Source: Sulfurimonas sp. (GTDB taxonomy: Bacteria; Campylobacterota; Campylobacteria; Campylobacterales; Sulfurimonadaceae). Taken from it: a stretch of 64,000 nucleotides of DNA. The first letter of the stretch is position 1. Each line of letters begins with the position of its first letter. Below the pieces are notes generated by a model. It saw nothing but the letters and a program-made list of their open reading frames with translations. It searched no databases and was not told the origin of the DNA. The DNA lies in the NCBI GenBank assembly GCA_021732045.1, contig JAKFWK010000004.1, forward strand, positions 219,614 through 283,613, read 5' to 3'. Shown piece by piece: positions 27,235 through 36,003 of the stretch. The position numbers and the translations under genes are program-made.

Positions 27235-28113
27235 TCAGGCAAGTATTATCGGTATGTAATATTTAAGCGAGAAAAAACCATCTTCATTTAAAAAATTATT
27301 TTCGTCATAGATGAGAAAAGGCGGTTTGTTTGTGGTCTCATAACCGCTTGATGGAAGCCATTCATGATAAATCCACTGTACTAATTTTAGGATATCGTCA
27401 TTGTACCCCTTTGCGCTAAACTCCGCATAGACTCCAGCGTTTAATTCAAAAGAAGGAAGATTTATTTTGCTCATGTTTTGAGTATCTTCTATGGATAAGC
27501 AGGCAACATAATTACAATCTTTTAGTGGAGTTATAATAGGGTTGTCATGATATATCGCTATTTGTGAGTAATTTTGTATATTGTTACTTAAAATAAAGGT
27601 CTGCAGTTTCTGCCAACATTTTTTTATCTCTTCACTATAACCATGATGGCGAATATAATAAACTGTGACAGAGGGCATTTTTTTTATGATAGGCAAGAGT
27701 TTTGAGTAGTCTCTGTTTGAAATAAGTTCTTTTGGAACTTCATTTATAATTTTATTTGAATACTCTATAAATCCCCCCTTTCTCCACTTTTTTGGACTCA
27801 TTCCAAATCTCGCGTTAAAAGCCCTGATGAAAGAGGTTTGTGAGCCATATCCACATGTCGAAGATATTTCAGATATAGTAGAGTTCTTGTTTGTGATAAG
27901 AAGATTTGATGCTTTTTGAAGTCGTATAGATTTTATGGTTTCATAGATATTTGAGTCAAACTCTTGTTTGAAAATACGGTGCAAATGAAACTTAGAGAGA
28001 TGGAAATCTTCGCTTAGAGTGTCTAGGTTGATTTGCGAATCAATATTTTCGTAGATATAGTGCATCAAATCATTTGTAACTTTTGTTCTAAGAAGTGCTG
28101 TGTCTTTTTTCAT
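27235..28113 (-). CDS. AraC-family regulator with GyrI-like effector domain
   Basis: The 292-residue protein has an N-terminal AraC DNA-binding domain with two helix-turn-helix units (residues about 15-115, with LSKFHLHRIFK and ISEISSTCGYGSQTSFIRAF). The C-terminal GyrI-like small-molecule-binding domain covers about 140-292, as in Rob/SoxS relatives. It is divergently transcribed from the efflux genes at 28234, with about 120 bases between, so it most likely controls them. Repeats that could be its operators lie in that gap. Confidence 0.9.
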   Translation of the reverse strand: MKKDTALLRTKVTNDLMHYIYENIDSQINLDTLSEDFHLSKFHLHRIFKQEFDSNIYETIKSIRLQKASNLLITNKNSTISEISSTCGYGSQTSFIRAFNARFGMSPKKWRKGGFIEYSNKIINEVPKELISNRDYSKLLPIIKKMPSVTVYYIRHHGYSEEIKKCWQKLQTFILSNNIQNYSQIAIYHDNPIITPLKDCNYVACLSIEDTQNMSKINLPSFELNAGVYAEFSAKGYNDDILKLVQWIYHEWLPSSGYETTNKPPFLIYDENNFLNEDGFFSLKYYIPIILA

Positions 28114-28121
28114 AATATTTA

Positions 28122-28167
28122 TTATAGCAAGAAAAAAGAATTTTTATAGCAAATAATGTGAATTATT
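28122..28167. promoter_or_regulatory. Candidate operator region for the AraC-family regulator
   Basis: TTATAGCAA occurs twice in the same orientation, at 28122-28130 and 28144-28152, with starts 22 bases apart (about two helical turns). This spacing is typical for the two HTH units or two monomers of AraC-type activators. Overlapping the second copy is the inverted repeat AATAAT-gtga-ATTATT (28152-28167). The site lies between the regulator and the efflux operon. Confidence 0.45.
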
Positions 28168-28233
28168 GAGTGTTTTTTTGTATGGAATAATAGTTTTGAA
28201 ACAAATATAATGACGAAAATTTATGGATGGAAA

Positions 28234-29661
28234 ATGAATCTAAAATTAACACTGTTATTGCTGTTGCCTCTTCTGTTTTTTAGTGCTTGTGTGCCGAAAA
28301 TCCAGATGCAAAAACCTCTGCAAGCGCTCAATATAAAAGATGATATTGAAAAAAATGTTGTGATGTCTGATGGAGTAAAACTTAAAGTTGATTGGTACAA
28401 AGATTATGGTGATTCGCAATTAAATGAGATCATAGATTTTGCACTTAGTAGCTCCCCAAGCATAAAAAGTATTGAGGCAAAATACGCTCAGGCAAATAGC
28501 ATTATCGCATCCAAACAAGCTGGCAATCTGCCGAGTATCTCAGCAGATGCAGGCATCTCGCGCGAACGCTTTAGTGAAAACTACATCTTTCCACCACCTC
28601 TAGGTGGAGGGACTGAAACTCTATACAAAACAGGCTTGTCTCTAAACTATGATTTTGATTTTTGGGGTTCAAGGGACTCAAAAATTCTCTCAGCAAAATA
28701 TAGCGCAATGGCTCAAAAAACCTATATACAGGAGATAAAGCTTTTTCTTTCAACTACAATCTGTGAAATATATCTCTCATGGGATTTTGATGAAAAAAGA
28801 GTTCAACTGCTCCATGAAGTGAAAAAATTGCTAGAACAAGAGGAAAATATTTACCTTTTAAGTTTGAAAAGTGGACTTAGTGATGCAGTGATGTTTAACA
28901 CTAAGAGATCTGAAATTGCAAAGCTCAATCAAGAAGTGCAGAGCATCAAGCGCTCCATCGAAGCAAAAAGGGAAGCCATCGCAATGCTTGGAGGATTTAT
29001 GCCATCAGTCGCGGATAAATGGAGTTCTCCTAACATAAAAAGCATTGAAGTTCCTCTGCCAAAAGAGATACTTTTAAACCTCATCGCACACAGAGCGGAT
29101 ATTGCAGTGCAAAAATATATCGTGCTAAGCAAGGATCAAAATATCCAAAATGCAAAGGCTCAGTTCTATCCAAATATAAGCCTCTCGGCGATGACAAACC
29201 TTATCTCTTTTGATTTAGGTAAATTTTTTGGTCATAGCTCTTTTGCTCCATCGGCTGGGGTTGCTTTTTCTTTGCCTATTTTTGATGGCGGAGAGAGAAA
29301 AGCAAATCTCTCTGTGCGCACAAGTGATTACAACAGCTCTGTTAATGATTATGACAATGTTGTTATAAAAGCAGCAAATGAAGTGGTCTCTACACTCAAA
29401 AAAACAAAGATTTTAGAGAGCGAGATAGAGTTGCACACAAAAGAGGTTGAGGCAAAAGATTTTAATGTAAAAATAGCGCAAGATAAGTTCAGCGCAAAGC
29501 TTGCAAATAAGTTACCATATTTACAAGCAAAAAGAGAAGCAACACTAACTAAATTCGGCAGTATTGATTTAAGCAACACAAAAGCTCTGCTTGAAGTTCG
29601 TTTAATTAAAGCACTTGGTGGCGGGTATGTTGATATGGTGGATAAAAATGTCATTAAGTAA
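28234..29661 (+). CDS. NodT-family outer-membrane efflux lipoprotein
   Basis: From the ATG at 28234 (after GGATGG) the protein has 475 residues, a lipoprotein signal peptide (LLLLPLLFFSAC, acylated Cys) and two outer-membrane efflux repeats, TolC-like helices and strands. An upstream ATG at 28210 lacks a ribosome binding site and would add eight residues before the signal. The start of the mature part, DGVKLKVDWYKDYGD, is typical of the NodT group. It forms the outer-membrane duct of the tripartite pump encoded downstream. Confidence 0.9.
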   Translation: MNLKLTLLLLLPLLFFSACVPKIQMQKPLQALNIKDDIEKNVVMSDGVKLKVDWYKDYGDSQLNEIIDFALSSSPSIKSIEAKYAQANSIIASKQAGNLPSISADAGISRERFSENYIFPPPLGGGTETLYKTGLSLNYDFDFWGSRDSKILSAKYSAMAQKTYIQEIKLFLSTTICEIYLSWDFDEKRVQLLHEVKKLLEQEENIYLLSLKSGLSDAVMFNTKRSEIAKLNQEVQSIKRSIEAKREAIAMLGGFMPSVADKWSSPNIKSIEVPLPKEILLNLIAHRADIAVQKYIVLSKDQNIQNAKAQFYPNISLSAMTNLISFDLGKFFGHSSFAPSAGVAFSLPIFDGGERKANLSVRTSDYNSSVNDYDNVVIKAANEVVSTLKKTKILESEIELHTKEVEAKDFNVKIAQDKFSAKLANKLPYLQAKREATLTKFGSIDLSNTKALLEVRLIKALGGGYVDMVDKNVIK

Positions 29662-31777
29662 AACAGCGCCCTTTGGCACGCTGCTCATCTTTTCTCTGAA
29701 AAATGCACCAAAAGAGTGGTTGCTTAAAGATGCGCCAACGCTTATTTATATGGCAAAAGCAACGCTTGCAGCTCTGCTTGCTTTGATGATTTCTATGATG
29801 CTCACTCTACCTGATCCTAGAACAGCAATTTTTACGACATTTATTGTCATGCAGCCACAAAGCGGTCTTGTTTTTTCTAAAAGTTATTATCGTGTACTTG
29901 GAACAATTGCTGGCGTAGTAGTCTCGTTTTTGATGGTTGGAGCATTTGCGCAAGAGCCCATGTGGTTTATTTTCTTTTTTGCTATCTGGATTGGTATCAC
30001 TACTGCAGCGGGCGTAAAGTATAGAAATTTTCAATCGTACGGTTTTGTTTTGGCAGGGTACACTTTATGTATCGTGGCACTTCCGGTTATCGAGCAGCCG
30101 ATGGAGATATTTAATATTGCAACTTCGCGTTTCTCAGAGGTAATGGTTGGGATACTATGTGCGACAGTTGTGAGTGAAATTTTTTTCCCAAGAAAACTTT
30201 CTGATTCGCTGCTTACAAGCGAGAGAGAAAGATTTGAGAGCGTCCTTGCATCACTTGTAGACGAAAACTCTCTCTTTGGGGCACAAGATATGAAAGATGC
30301 AGAGGTTGTAAAGTTTTCAAGCGGGGTTGTTGGAGTACATGCAGTTGCAGTCAACAGTGCTTTTGAGAGTGCAATAGACAAAAGAAATAGGCTCTATTTG
30401 GAGCAGTTAAATATAGAGTTTATGCATCTCTCAACGACATTTCATTCGCTCAAAAATATTGTAGGCAACATAGAACTACACACCTCTAATGAAACTGTTG
30501 ATAATTTAAAAAAGCTTTATGCTCCTTTTGCGAAGGTGCTCCAAAATGTTTCAAATCTTGATGAAGAGGGTTTTCATAGCATGATAAATCAGCTTAAAGA
30601 GTTAAAGGAGATTATACATTCTCGTTTCACAGAACAACAAAACAGTTTAGAAGCACATTTTGGCAGTGATGAGTATGATGCATTTCGCTCTGCTGGCTAT
30701 TTGATAACAAGAATTTTGGATGAGTTTTTTATTTATGCAAACAGTTATCTTGCTTTTTACAGACTCAAAAGCTCAGGCAAAGCGACCAAAGAGCTAAGCC
30801 GAGTTGTGCGTTTTAAAACACATACAGACAATCTGCTTGTTACTCTTGCAGCACTTAGGGGAAGCGGCGTATTGCTTATTACGATGGCGTTTTGGATACT
30901 CAGTGGCTGGAAATATGGCACGCTCACCATTACAATGGCTGTTGTCATTGGCTTGCTTATTGGTACACTTCCAAGACCATTGGATGCCGTGATAAATTTT
31001 CTAAAAGGTGCTGTGAGTGCGGCTTTTGTAGCGGCTTTGTATGATTTTTATATAGTGCCTGAATTTGCAACAGATGCTTATACTCTTAGTCTTGTTGTCA
31101 CACCCGTTTTTGCGTTTGTCGGATGGATGACGACTAAACCTAAATGGGCAGGATTTTCTTTGGGGTTTGTATTTTTATTTATGTCGCAAACCTCGTTTGA
31201 TCTTTACTATAAAATCGACCCAACAACTTTTCTGGAAACAACCATCGCTTCTTTACTTGGAGTTAGTTTTGCAGGTGCGGCTTATATGCTTGTGAACTTT
31301 TGGTCATGCTCACTATCGCAAAAAAGAGTGGCAAAAGTTTTGCGTGGGCAGATTGTTTTTCTTTGCAATGCACCTTTAAATTTTCAGCGAGGCTCGCTAG
31401 AGAGCATGGGACGAGATATGATACAGCAGTTTTCAACGCAAGGACAACTCAATATTCGTTCAAACCGCCTTGTTTATGAGTGGCTGTTGGCAACTCTAGA
31501 GATAGGCGGTGCGATTATAAGAGTAAGAAAAAATCTAAATCGGCTAAATGGGGAGTTTAAAATGATAAACCAGTCGCTAGAAGGGATCAAACAATATTTT
31601 CAAGCACCGACAGAAGCTTTGAGGCAAAGCCTGCTGGAATCACTAAAAAATGCAATAAAGTCTCTACATGTAGAGCACAAGCAAGAGGCTAACATCGTCG
31701 CGGAGCTCCCACTTATTAGGACTATTTTGTTAAGCAGAGTGTCAATCCCTATGCCAAAGGAGGGTTCATGCCGCTAG
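29648..31777 (+). CDS. FUSC-family (AaeB-like) inner-membrane exporter
   Basis: The protein has about 709 residues from the ATG at 29648 (GGTGGATAAAA before it), overlapping the NodT gene by 14 bases. It has two sets of about five to six transmembrane helices, each preceding a large cytoplasmic helical region, the layout of AaeB/FUSC proteins. These export aromatic carboxylic acids such as p-hydroxybenzoate with an AaeA adaptor. Signatures include LPDPRTAIFTTFIVMQPQSG in the first half and GTLPRPLDAVINFL in the second. Confidence 0.88.
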   Translation: MSLSKTAPFGTLLIFSLKNAPKEWLLKDAPTLIYMAKATLAALLALMISMMLTLPDPRTAIFTTFIVMQPQSGLVFSKSYYRVLGTIAGVVVSFLMVGAFAQEPMWFIFFFAIWIGITTAAGVKYRNFQSYGFVLAGYTLCIVALPVIEQPMEIFNIATSRFSEVMVGILCATVVSEIFFPRKLSDSLLTSERERFESVLASLVDENSLFGAQDMKDAEVVKFSSGVVGVHAVAVNSAFESAIDKRNRLYLEQLNIEFMHLSTTFHSLKNIVGNIELHTSNETVDNLKKLYAPFAKVLQNVSNLDEEGFHSMINQLKELKEIIHSRFTEQQNSLEAHFGSDEYDAFRSAGYLITRILDEFFIYANSYLAFYRLKSSGKATKELSRVVRFKTHTDNLLVTLAALRGSGVLLITMAFWILSGWKYGTLTITMAVVIGLLIGTLPRPLDAVINFLKGAVSAAFVAALYDFYIVPEFATDAYTLSLVVTPVFAFVGWMTTKPKWAGFSLGFVFLFMSQTSFDLYYKIDPTTFLETTIASLLGVSFAGAAYMLVNFWSCSLSQKRVAKVLRGQIVFLCNAPLNFQRGSLESMGRDMIQQFSTQGQLNIRSNRLVYEWLLATLEIGGAIIRVRKNLNRLNGEFKMINQSLEGIKQYFQAPTEALRQSLLESLKNAIKSLHVEHKQEANIVAELPLIRTILLSRVSIPMPKEGSCR

Positions 31778-31968
31778 ATATTACACTATATGGTATTCAG
31801 ATGCCTACTCTGTTGCCAATTTTTATAATTGTGGCTATTTTGCAAATCGCAATTGATGGGATTATTACCGACACTGGCATCTATCGTCATGTCTGGCATC
31901 CAGGGCTTTTTAAAATGGCTCTTTTTGTCTGTTTTTTTACATTAGCATGTTTAACTATTTATCATTGA
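31768..31968 (+). CDS. DUF1656 (AaeX-like) small membrane protein
   Basis: The 66-residue protein has two membrane helices and the conserved DUF1656 pattern DITLYGIQMPTLLP followed by YRHVWHPGLFKMALF. It overlaps the FUSC gene by ten bases. Such proteins accompany FUSC/HlyD pairs. The exact role is unknown. Confidence 0.85.
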   Translation: MPLDITLYGIQMPTLLPIFIIVAILQIAIDGIITDTGIYRHVWHPGLFKMALFVCFFTLACLTIYH

Positions 31969-31975
31969 GGAACTT

Positions 31976-32878
31976 ATGAAAAACAGACTTTTTAAAATTT
32001 TACGCCTTATTATCACGCTTAGTGTGGTTGGTCTTGCTTTTTTTCTTGGACTCAAGCTATGGAACAACTATATGAATAGCTCATGGACACGTGATGGACG
32101 GGTGCGCGCTGAAGTTGTAATGATAGCGCCTGATGTGAGCGGTCTTGTAGCTAGCGTTAATGTTGTTGATAACCAATTTGTAAAAAAAGGCGATTTACTA
32201 TTTCAAATTGATAAAGTAAGATTTGAGCACGCCTTGGCTGAGGCTAAGACTCTCGCTCAGATAAGAAAAGCAGAACATGAGATGAAGCAAAATCAGTATA
32301 AGCGTCGAGTAGGGCTTAGTGATGAGGTAATGTCAGAGGAAAATCGAAATGATGCTAAACTTGAAGTTGCTATAGCCAAAGCAAAATATGAAGAAGCAGC
32401 AATACAGATAGAGACAGCAGAACTTAATCTTGAACGCTCAAGCGTTAAGGCTCCAAGTGATGGCTGGGTGAGCAATCTTCTTCTACGAAAAGGGGATTAT
32501 GTGCAAACTGGTGAGAGTCATATGGCAATGATCAAAAAAGACTCTTTTTGGATATATGGATATTTTGAGGAGAACAAACTCTCACTTTTACATATAAACG
32601 ACAAGGCGCAGATGCGTATGCTCGGAACAAAATATATCATCCAAGGGCACATCGAGAGCCTAGCTAGTGGCATCTCAGACAGAGACAATGTAACAGATCA
32701 GAGACTTCTAGCCAATGTAAATCCAACCTTCACTTGGGTGCGTTTAGCACAACGAATCCCGGTTCGGATACATATAGACAGCGTCCCCAAAGGATTCGTG
32801 TTAGCAGCTGGAATGACTTGTTCGGTGAGTATAATTCAAAAAGAAGATAAAAAAAGTGATTTCTTAAACCTTAGGTAG
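31976..32878 (+). CDS. HlyD-family (AaeA-like) periplasmic adaptor
   Basis: The 300-residue membrane-fusion protein has a transmembrane anchor at 9-29, then a split lipoyl (biotinyl-like) domain: DGRVRAEVVMIAPDVSG in the first half and VKAPSDGWVSNLLLRKGDYV in the second. A short helical hairpin separates the halves, and a beta-barrel domain follows. It links the FUSC exporter with the NodT lipoprotein. The gene is eight bases after the DUF1656 gene and ends the operon. Confidence 0.92.
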   Translation: MKNRLFKILRLIITLSVVGLAFFLGLKLWNNYMNSSWTRDGRVRAEVVMIAPDVSGLVASVNVVDNQFVKKGDLLFQIDKVRFEHALAEAKTLAQIRKAEHEMKQNQYKRRVGLSDEVMSEENRNDAKLEVAIAKAKYEEAAIQIETAELNLERSSVKAPSDGWVSNLLLRKGDYVQTGESHMAMIKKDSFWIYGYFEENKLSLLHINDKAQMRMLGTKYIIQGHIESLASGISDRDNVTDQRLLANVNPTFTWVRLAQRIPVRIHIDSVPKGFVLAAGMTCSVSIIQKEDKKSDFLNLR

Positions 32879-32898
32879 GCTTTTTTGTATGAGTAGAA

Positions 32899-32925
32899 GG
32901 TGCCCACACTTTTTGTGTTGGCACC
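32899..32925. terminator. Bidirectional terminator between the efflux operon and fldA
   Basis: GGTGCC-ACAC pairs with GTGT-GGCACC (ten pairs, one mismatch, TTTTT loop). A T-rich tract, ATTTTATAATTTTT, follows on the plus strand. It lies between convergent genes. Confidence 0.75.
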
Positions 32926-32944
32926 ATTTTATAATTTTTATTAG

Positions 32945-33451
32945 CTAAAGTATCTCTGAACGAATTTGCTCACACCAATCATCAATACGACCATCGCTCA
33001 TCTCACTTTGGTTATCCTCATCCAGAGCCAAACCTACAAACTGGTCTCCATCTTGAGCTTTTGAGTTATTGTGATAATACCCACTAGCAGGCCACTCTCC
33101 GATGATTTTTGCCCCTTTTGATTTAATTACTTCATAAAGCAACCACATAGCACCCAAAAATTTATCCGGATACTCCTCTTGATCACCCAAGCCAAACAAA
33201 GCAACTGTTTTTCCTGCAAAATCAATATTTTTTAACTTCTCAAAAACACTTTCCCAATCATCTTGAAGGTCTCCATCACCCCAAGTAGGTGAGCCAATGA
33301 TTAGTTTTTCGTATTCAGATATTTTCTCGACTTTAGTGCTTGAGATATCGTAAATATCCAAAACTTCTACGCCGCCTAGTTTTTTTAAAATCTTTTTTGC
33401 GACACTCTCGGTATTTCCAGTACTGCTTCCATAAAAAATTGCTGTTTTCAT
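32945..33451 (-). CDS. fldA: Flavodoxin
   Basis: The 168-residue long-chain flavodoxin carries the FMN phosphate loop SSTGNTES (9-16), the 60s loop SPTWGDGDLQDDWE with the stacking Trp, and the 90s loop GLGDQEEYPDKF with the stacking Tyr. It is a low-potential electron carrier, in this phylum the partner of pyruvate and 2-oxoglutarate oxidoreductases. AGGAGG precedes the ATG by about seven bases. Confidence 0.95.
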   Translation of the reverse strand: MKTAIFYGSSTGNTESVAKKILKKLGGVEVLDIYDISSTKVEKISEYEKLIIGSPTWGDGDLQDDWESVFEKLKNIDFAGKTVALFGLGDQEEYPDKFLGAMWLLYEVIKSKGAKIIGEWPASGYYHNNSKAQDGDQFVGLALDEDNQSEMSDGRIDDWCEQIRSEIL

Positions 33452-33730
33452 ATCATTAGTCCTCCTGTTTACAATAAACTATTTTAACAAAGCAATTGTC
33501 ACTCTACTATAAAAGTATTTTTGCTTTATATTCTTATAATTTTAAATTTATATCAGTATATTTTTTTAGAGGAGGATATTTAAATTTTTTGGTGTTTTAA
33601 TTGAAAAATTATTTATTTTTACCTTGCTAAATTGAGAGAAGAGAATATTGATTGCTCTAAAGGGAATATAAATTGATATAGTGATTAGTTATGAATAATT
33701 TCTGCAAAGCATGGGATTGTGTTTAAAAAA

Positions 33731-33819
33731 TGGTGGACCCTCAGAGATTCGAACTCTGGGAGGTATAACCCTCGCCGGTTTTCAAGACCGGTGCTATCGA
33801 CCAACTCAGCCAAAGATCC
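33731..33819 (-). tRNA. tRNA-Ser (UGA)
   Basis: On the minus strand the acceptor GGATCTT pairs with AGGGTCC. Anticodon loop CTTGAAA gives UGA. A long variable arm, as needed for serine tRNA, and the T-loop TTCGAAT are present. CCA is encoded. Length is 89 bases. Confidence 0.95.
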
Positions 33820-33846
33820 ACATTTGTAAAGAAGTTACTATAAAAT

Positions 33847-33920
33847 TGGAGGTGCCACCCAGATTTGAACTGGGGATAGCAGCTTTGCAGGCTGCGGCCT
33901 TACCACTTGGCGATGGCACC
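33847..33920 (-). tRNA. tRNA-Cys (GCA)
   Basis: Acceptor GGTGCCA pairs with TGGCACC, discriminator U and encoded CCA. The anticodon loop CTGCAAA gives GCA. A short variable loop and TTCAAAT T-loop complete the cloverleaf. Confidence 0.95.
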
Positions 33921-33944
33921 AGTTTCAACAATAATTTATAATAA

Positions 33945-34031
33945 TGGTGCCCGAAGCCGGACTTGAACCGGCACACCCTTACGAGCGAGGGATTTTAAAT
34001 CCCTTGTGTCTACCGATTTCACCACCCGGGC
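33945..34031 (-). tRNA. tRNA-Leu (UAA)
   Basis: Acceptor GCCCGGG pairs with TTCGGGC. The anticodon loop TTTAAAA gives UAA. The long variable arm is typical of leucine tRNA. CCA is encoded. Confidence 0.95.
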
Positions 34032-34079
34032 TTGGGTTTTTTCAAAGATATCGGATATCTTTTTTTTATTTTTTATTTA

Positions 34080-34154
34080 TGGAGCGGGAAACGAGGTTCG
34101 AACTCGCGACCCCAACCTTGGCAAGGTTGTGCTCTACCACTGAGCTATTCCCGC
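34080..34154 (-). tRNA. tRNA-Gly (GCC)
   Basis: Acceptor GCGGGAA pairs with TTCCCGC, the anticodon loop is TTGCCAA, and CCA is encoded. It is the promoter-proximal gene of a four-tRNA minus-strand operon (Gly, Leu, Cys, Ser). Confidence 0.95.
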
Positions 34155-34186
34155 ATTTTTTGTTACTTATTTTTTAAGTGAGCGGA

Positions 34187-34215
34187 ATTATAGCTATTTT
34201 ATTTTTGTTTGTAAA
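34187..34215 (-). promoter_or_regulatory. Promoter of the tRNA operon
   Basis: On the minus strand TTTACA (34215-34210) and TATAAT (34192-34187) are separated by exactly 17 bases. The -10 lies 33 bases before tRNA-Gly. It is one of the two best -35/-10 pairs found in the window. Confidence 0.7.
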
Positions 34216-34245
34216 GAGCTTTTATAAAAAAAATGAAAAAAATGG

Positions 34246-34251
34246 TACAAT
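34246..34251 (+). promoter_or_regulatory. Candidate -10 box of ilvD
   Basis: TACAAT lies 48 bases before the ilvD ATG with no clear -35. It points away from the tRNA operon promoter, so the two units are divergent. Confidence 0.4.
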
Positions 34252-34298
34252 CCCGTCTATATTTATAAAGATAATAACACCACTAATTAAGGATTTTT

Positions 34299-35984
34299 AT
34301 GAGAAGCGATACTATAAAAAAAGGTTTTGACAGAGCTCCGCATCGTTCACTGCTTAGAGCTACTGGACTTAAAGATGAAGATTTCGACAAACCATTCATC
34401 GGAATAGCAAACAGTTATATAGATATTATCCCAGGGCATTTCTTTTTACATGAGTATGGTGAAATAGTCAAAGCGGCAATTCGCGAGGCTGGTGGAGTTC
34501 CATTTGTATTTAACACCATTGGCGTTGATGATGGTATTGCTATGGGGCACGACGGGATGTTGTACTCTCTGCCTTCTCGTGAAATTATTGCAGATTCTAT
34601 TGAGACTGTTATGAACGCTCACAAGCTTGATGCGCTTATCTGTATCCCAAACTGTGATAAGATTGTCCCTGGTATGATTATGGGAGCGCTTCGTGTTAAT
34701 GTTCCTACTATTTTCGTCTCTGGCGGTCCAATGGCTGCAGGGCATAAAAAAGATGGTACGCCTATCGATTTATCAACTGCTTTTGAGGCTGTTGGTCAGC
34801 ACGCTGAAGGAAAAATGACAGATGAAGAGTTGTATGAGATAGAGTGCAATGCATGTCCAAGCGGTGGAAGTTGTTCTGGCATGTTTACAGCAAACTCTAT
34901 GAACACTCTTTGTGAAGCGATGGGAATTGCGCTTCCTGGAAACGGCACTGTTTTAGCTATGACACCTAAGCGAATAGAGATGGTCAAGGCGGCTGCTAAG
35001 AGAATTGTTGAGATGGCAAAGGCTGATGATAGTAAGTATAATCTGAAAAATGTACTAAACGAAAAAGCTATTCACAACGCATTTGTCGTAGATATGGCGA
35101 TGGGTGGAAGTTCAAATACTGTTCTTCATATGTTGGCAATCGCAAGAGAAGCTGGTGTTGAGTATAAAATTGAAAAAATCAATGAAATAGCTGACAATGT
35201 CGCTCACATCGCTAAAATATCTCCATCATTAACAACTGTTCATATGGATGACATAGACAAAGCCGGTGGTGTTAATGCAGTTATGAAAGAGATAAGCAGA
35301 AGAGGCGGACTTCTTTATCTTGATAATCCTACTGTTACGGGTGAAACATTAGGTGAGAGAATAGCAGATGCTAAAATTTTAGATGAAGAGATTATTCACA
35401 GAAATGAAAATGCTTACTCTCAGATTGGTGGACTCTCTATTCTTTTTGGAAATTTAGCAACCGAGGGCGCAGTTGTAAAAACTGCTGGAATCGAGCTAAA
35501 TATGAGACAATTTAAAGGCAAAGCAATCTGCTTCAACTCTCAACCAGAAGCGATTACTGGAATAATGAGTCATAAAGTAAAACCTGGAAGCGTAGTAGTT
35601 ATCCGCTATGAGGGGCCAAAAGGTGGACCTGGTATGCAAGAGATGCTCGCTCCTACTGCGCTTATTCAAGGAATGGGACTTGGTGATAGTGTAGCTCTTA
35701 TAACTGATGGTCGTTTCTCTGGTGCCACAAAAGGCGCTAGCATCGGGCATGTCTCTCCTGAGGCTGCTGAGGGTGGTTTGATTGCATTTGTTGAAGATGG
35801 CGATGAGATTGAGCTAGATACTGATAATCATTTATTGCGCTTGAATGTTAGTGATGATGTCATAGCAAAAAGAAAAGCAAATTATAAGCCTTATAAAAAT
35901 GAAGTTAAATCAAAATGGCTTAAACGCTATCAGCTTTTAGTTTCAAACGCTTCAAATGGCGCAATTTTAAAAACAGAACTTTAA
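34299..35984 (+). CDS. ilvD: Dihydroxy-acid dehydratase
   Basis: The 561-residue iron-sulfur enzyme dehydrates dihydroxy-acids to the 2-keto acids of valine and isoleucine. Cluster-ligand cysteines occur in [10 protein letters not shown] and [28 protein letters not shown] and the GHVSPEA motif near the C-terminus are conserved. AAGGA lies seven bases before the ATG. It is full length. Confidence 0.96.
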   Translation: MRSDTIKKGFDRAPHRSLLRATGLKDEDFDKPFIGIANSYIDIIPGHFFLHEYGEIVKAAIREAGGVPFVFNTIGVDDGIAMGHDGMLYSLPSREIIADSIETVMNAHKLDALICIPNCDKIVPGMIMGALRVNVPTIFVSGGPMAAGHKKDGTPIDLSTAFEAVGQHAEGKMTDEELYEIECNACPSGGSCSGMFTANSMNTLCEAMGIALPGNGTVLAMTPKRIEMVKAAAKRIVEMAKADDSKYNLKNVLNEKAIHNAFVVDMAMGGSSNTVLHMLAIAREAGVEYKIEKINEIADNVAHIAKISPSLTTVHMDDIDKAGGVNAVMKEISRRGGLLYLDNPTVTGETLGERIADAKILDEEIIHRNENAYSQIGGLSILFGNLATEGAVVKTAGIELNMRQFKGKAICFNSQPEAITGIMSHKVKPGSVVVIRYEGPKGGPGMQEMLAPTALIQGMGLGDSVALITDGRFSGATKGASIGHVSPEAAEGGLIAFVEDGDEIELDTDNHLLRLNVSDDVIAKRKANYKPYKNEVKSKWLKRYQLLVSNASNGAILKTEL

Positions 35985-36003
35985 AAAGATAGGAATATAT
36001 ATT

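Noticed and set aside
33711..34177. Two plus-strand open frames of 76 and 77 codons
   Set aside because: They lie entirely across the four tRNA genes on the other strand; the apparent peptides are translated tRNA sequence.
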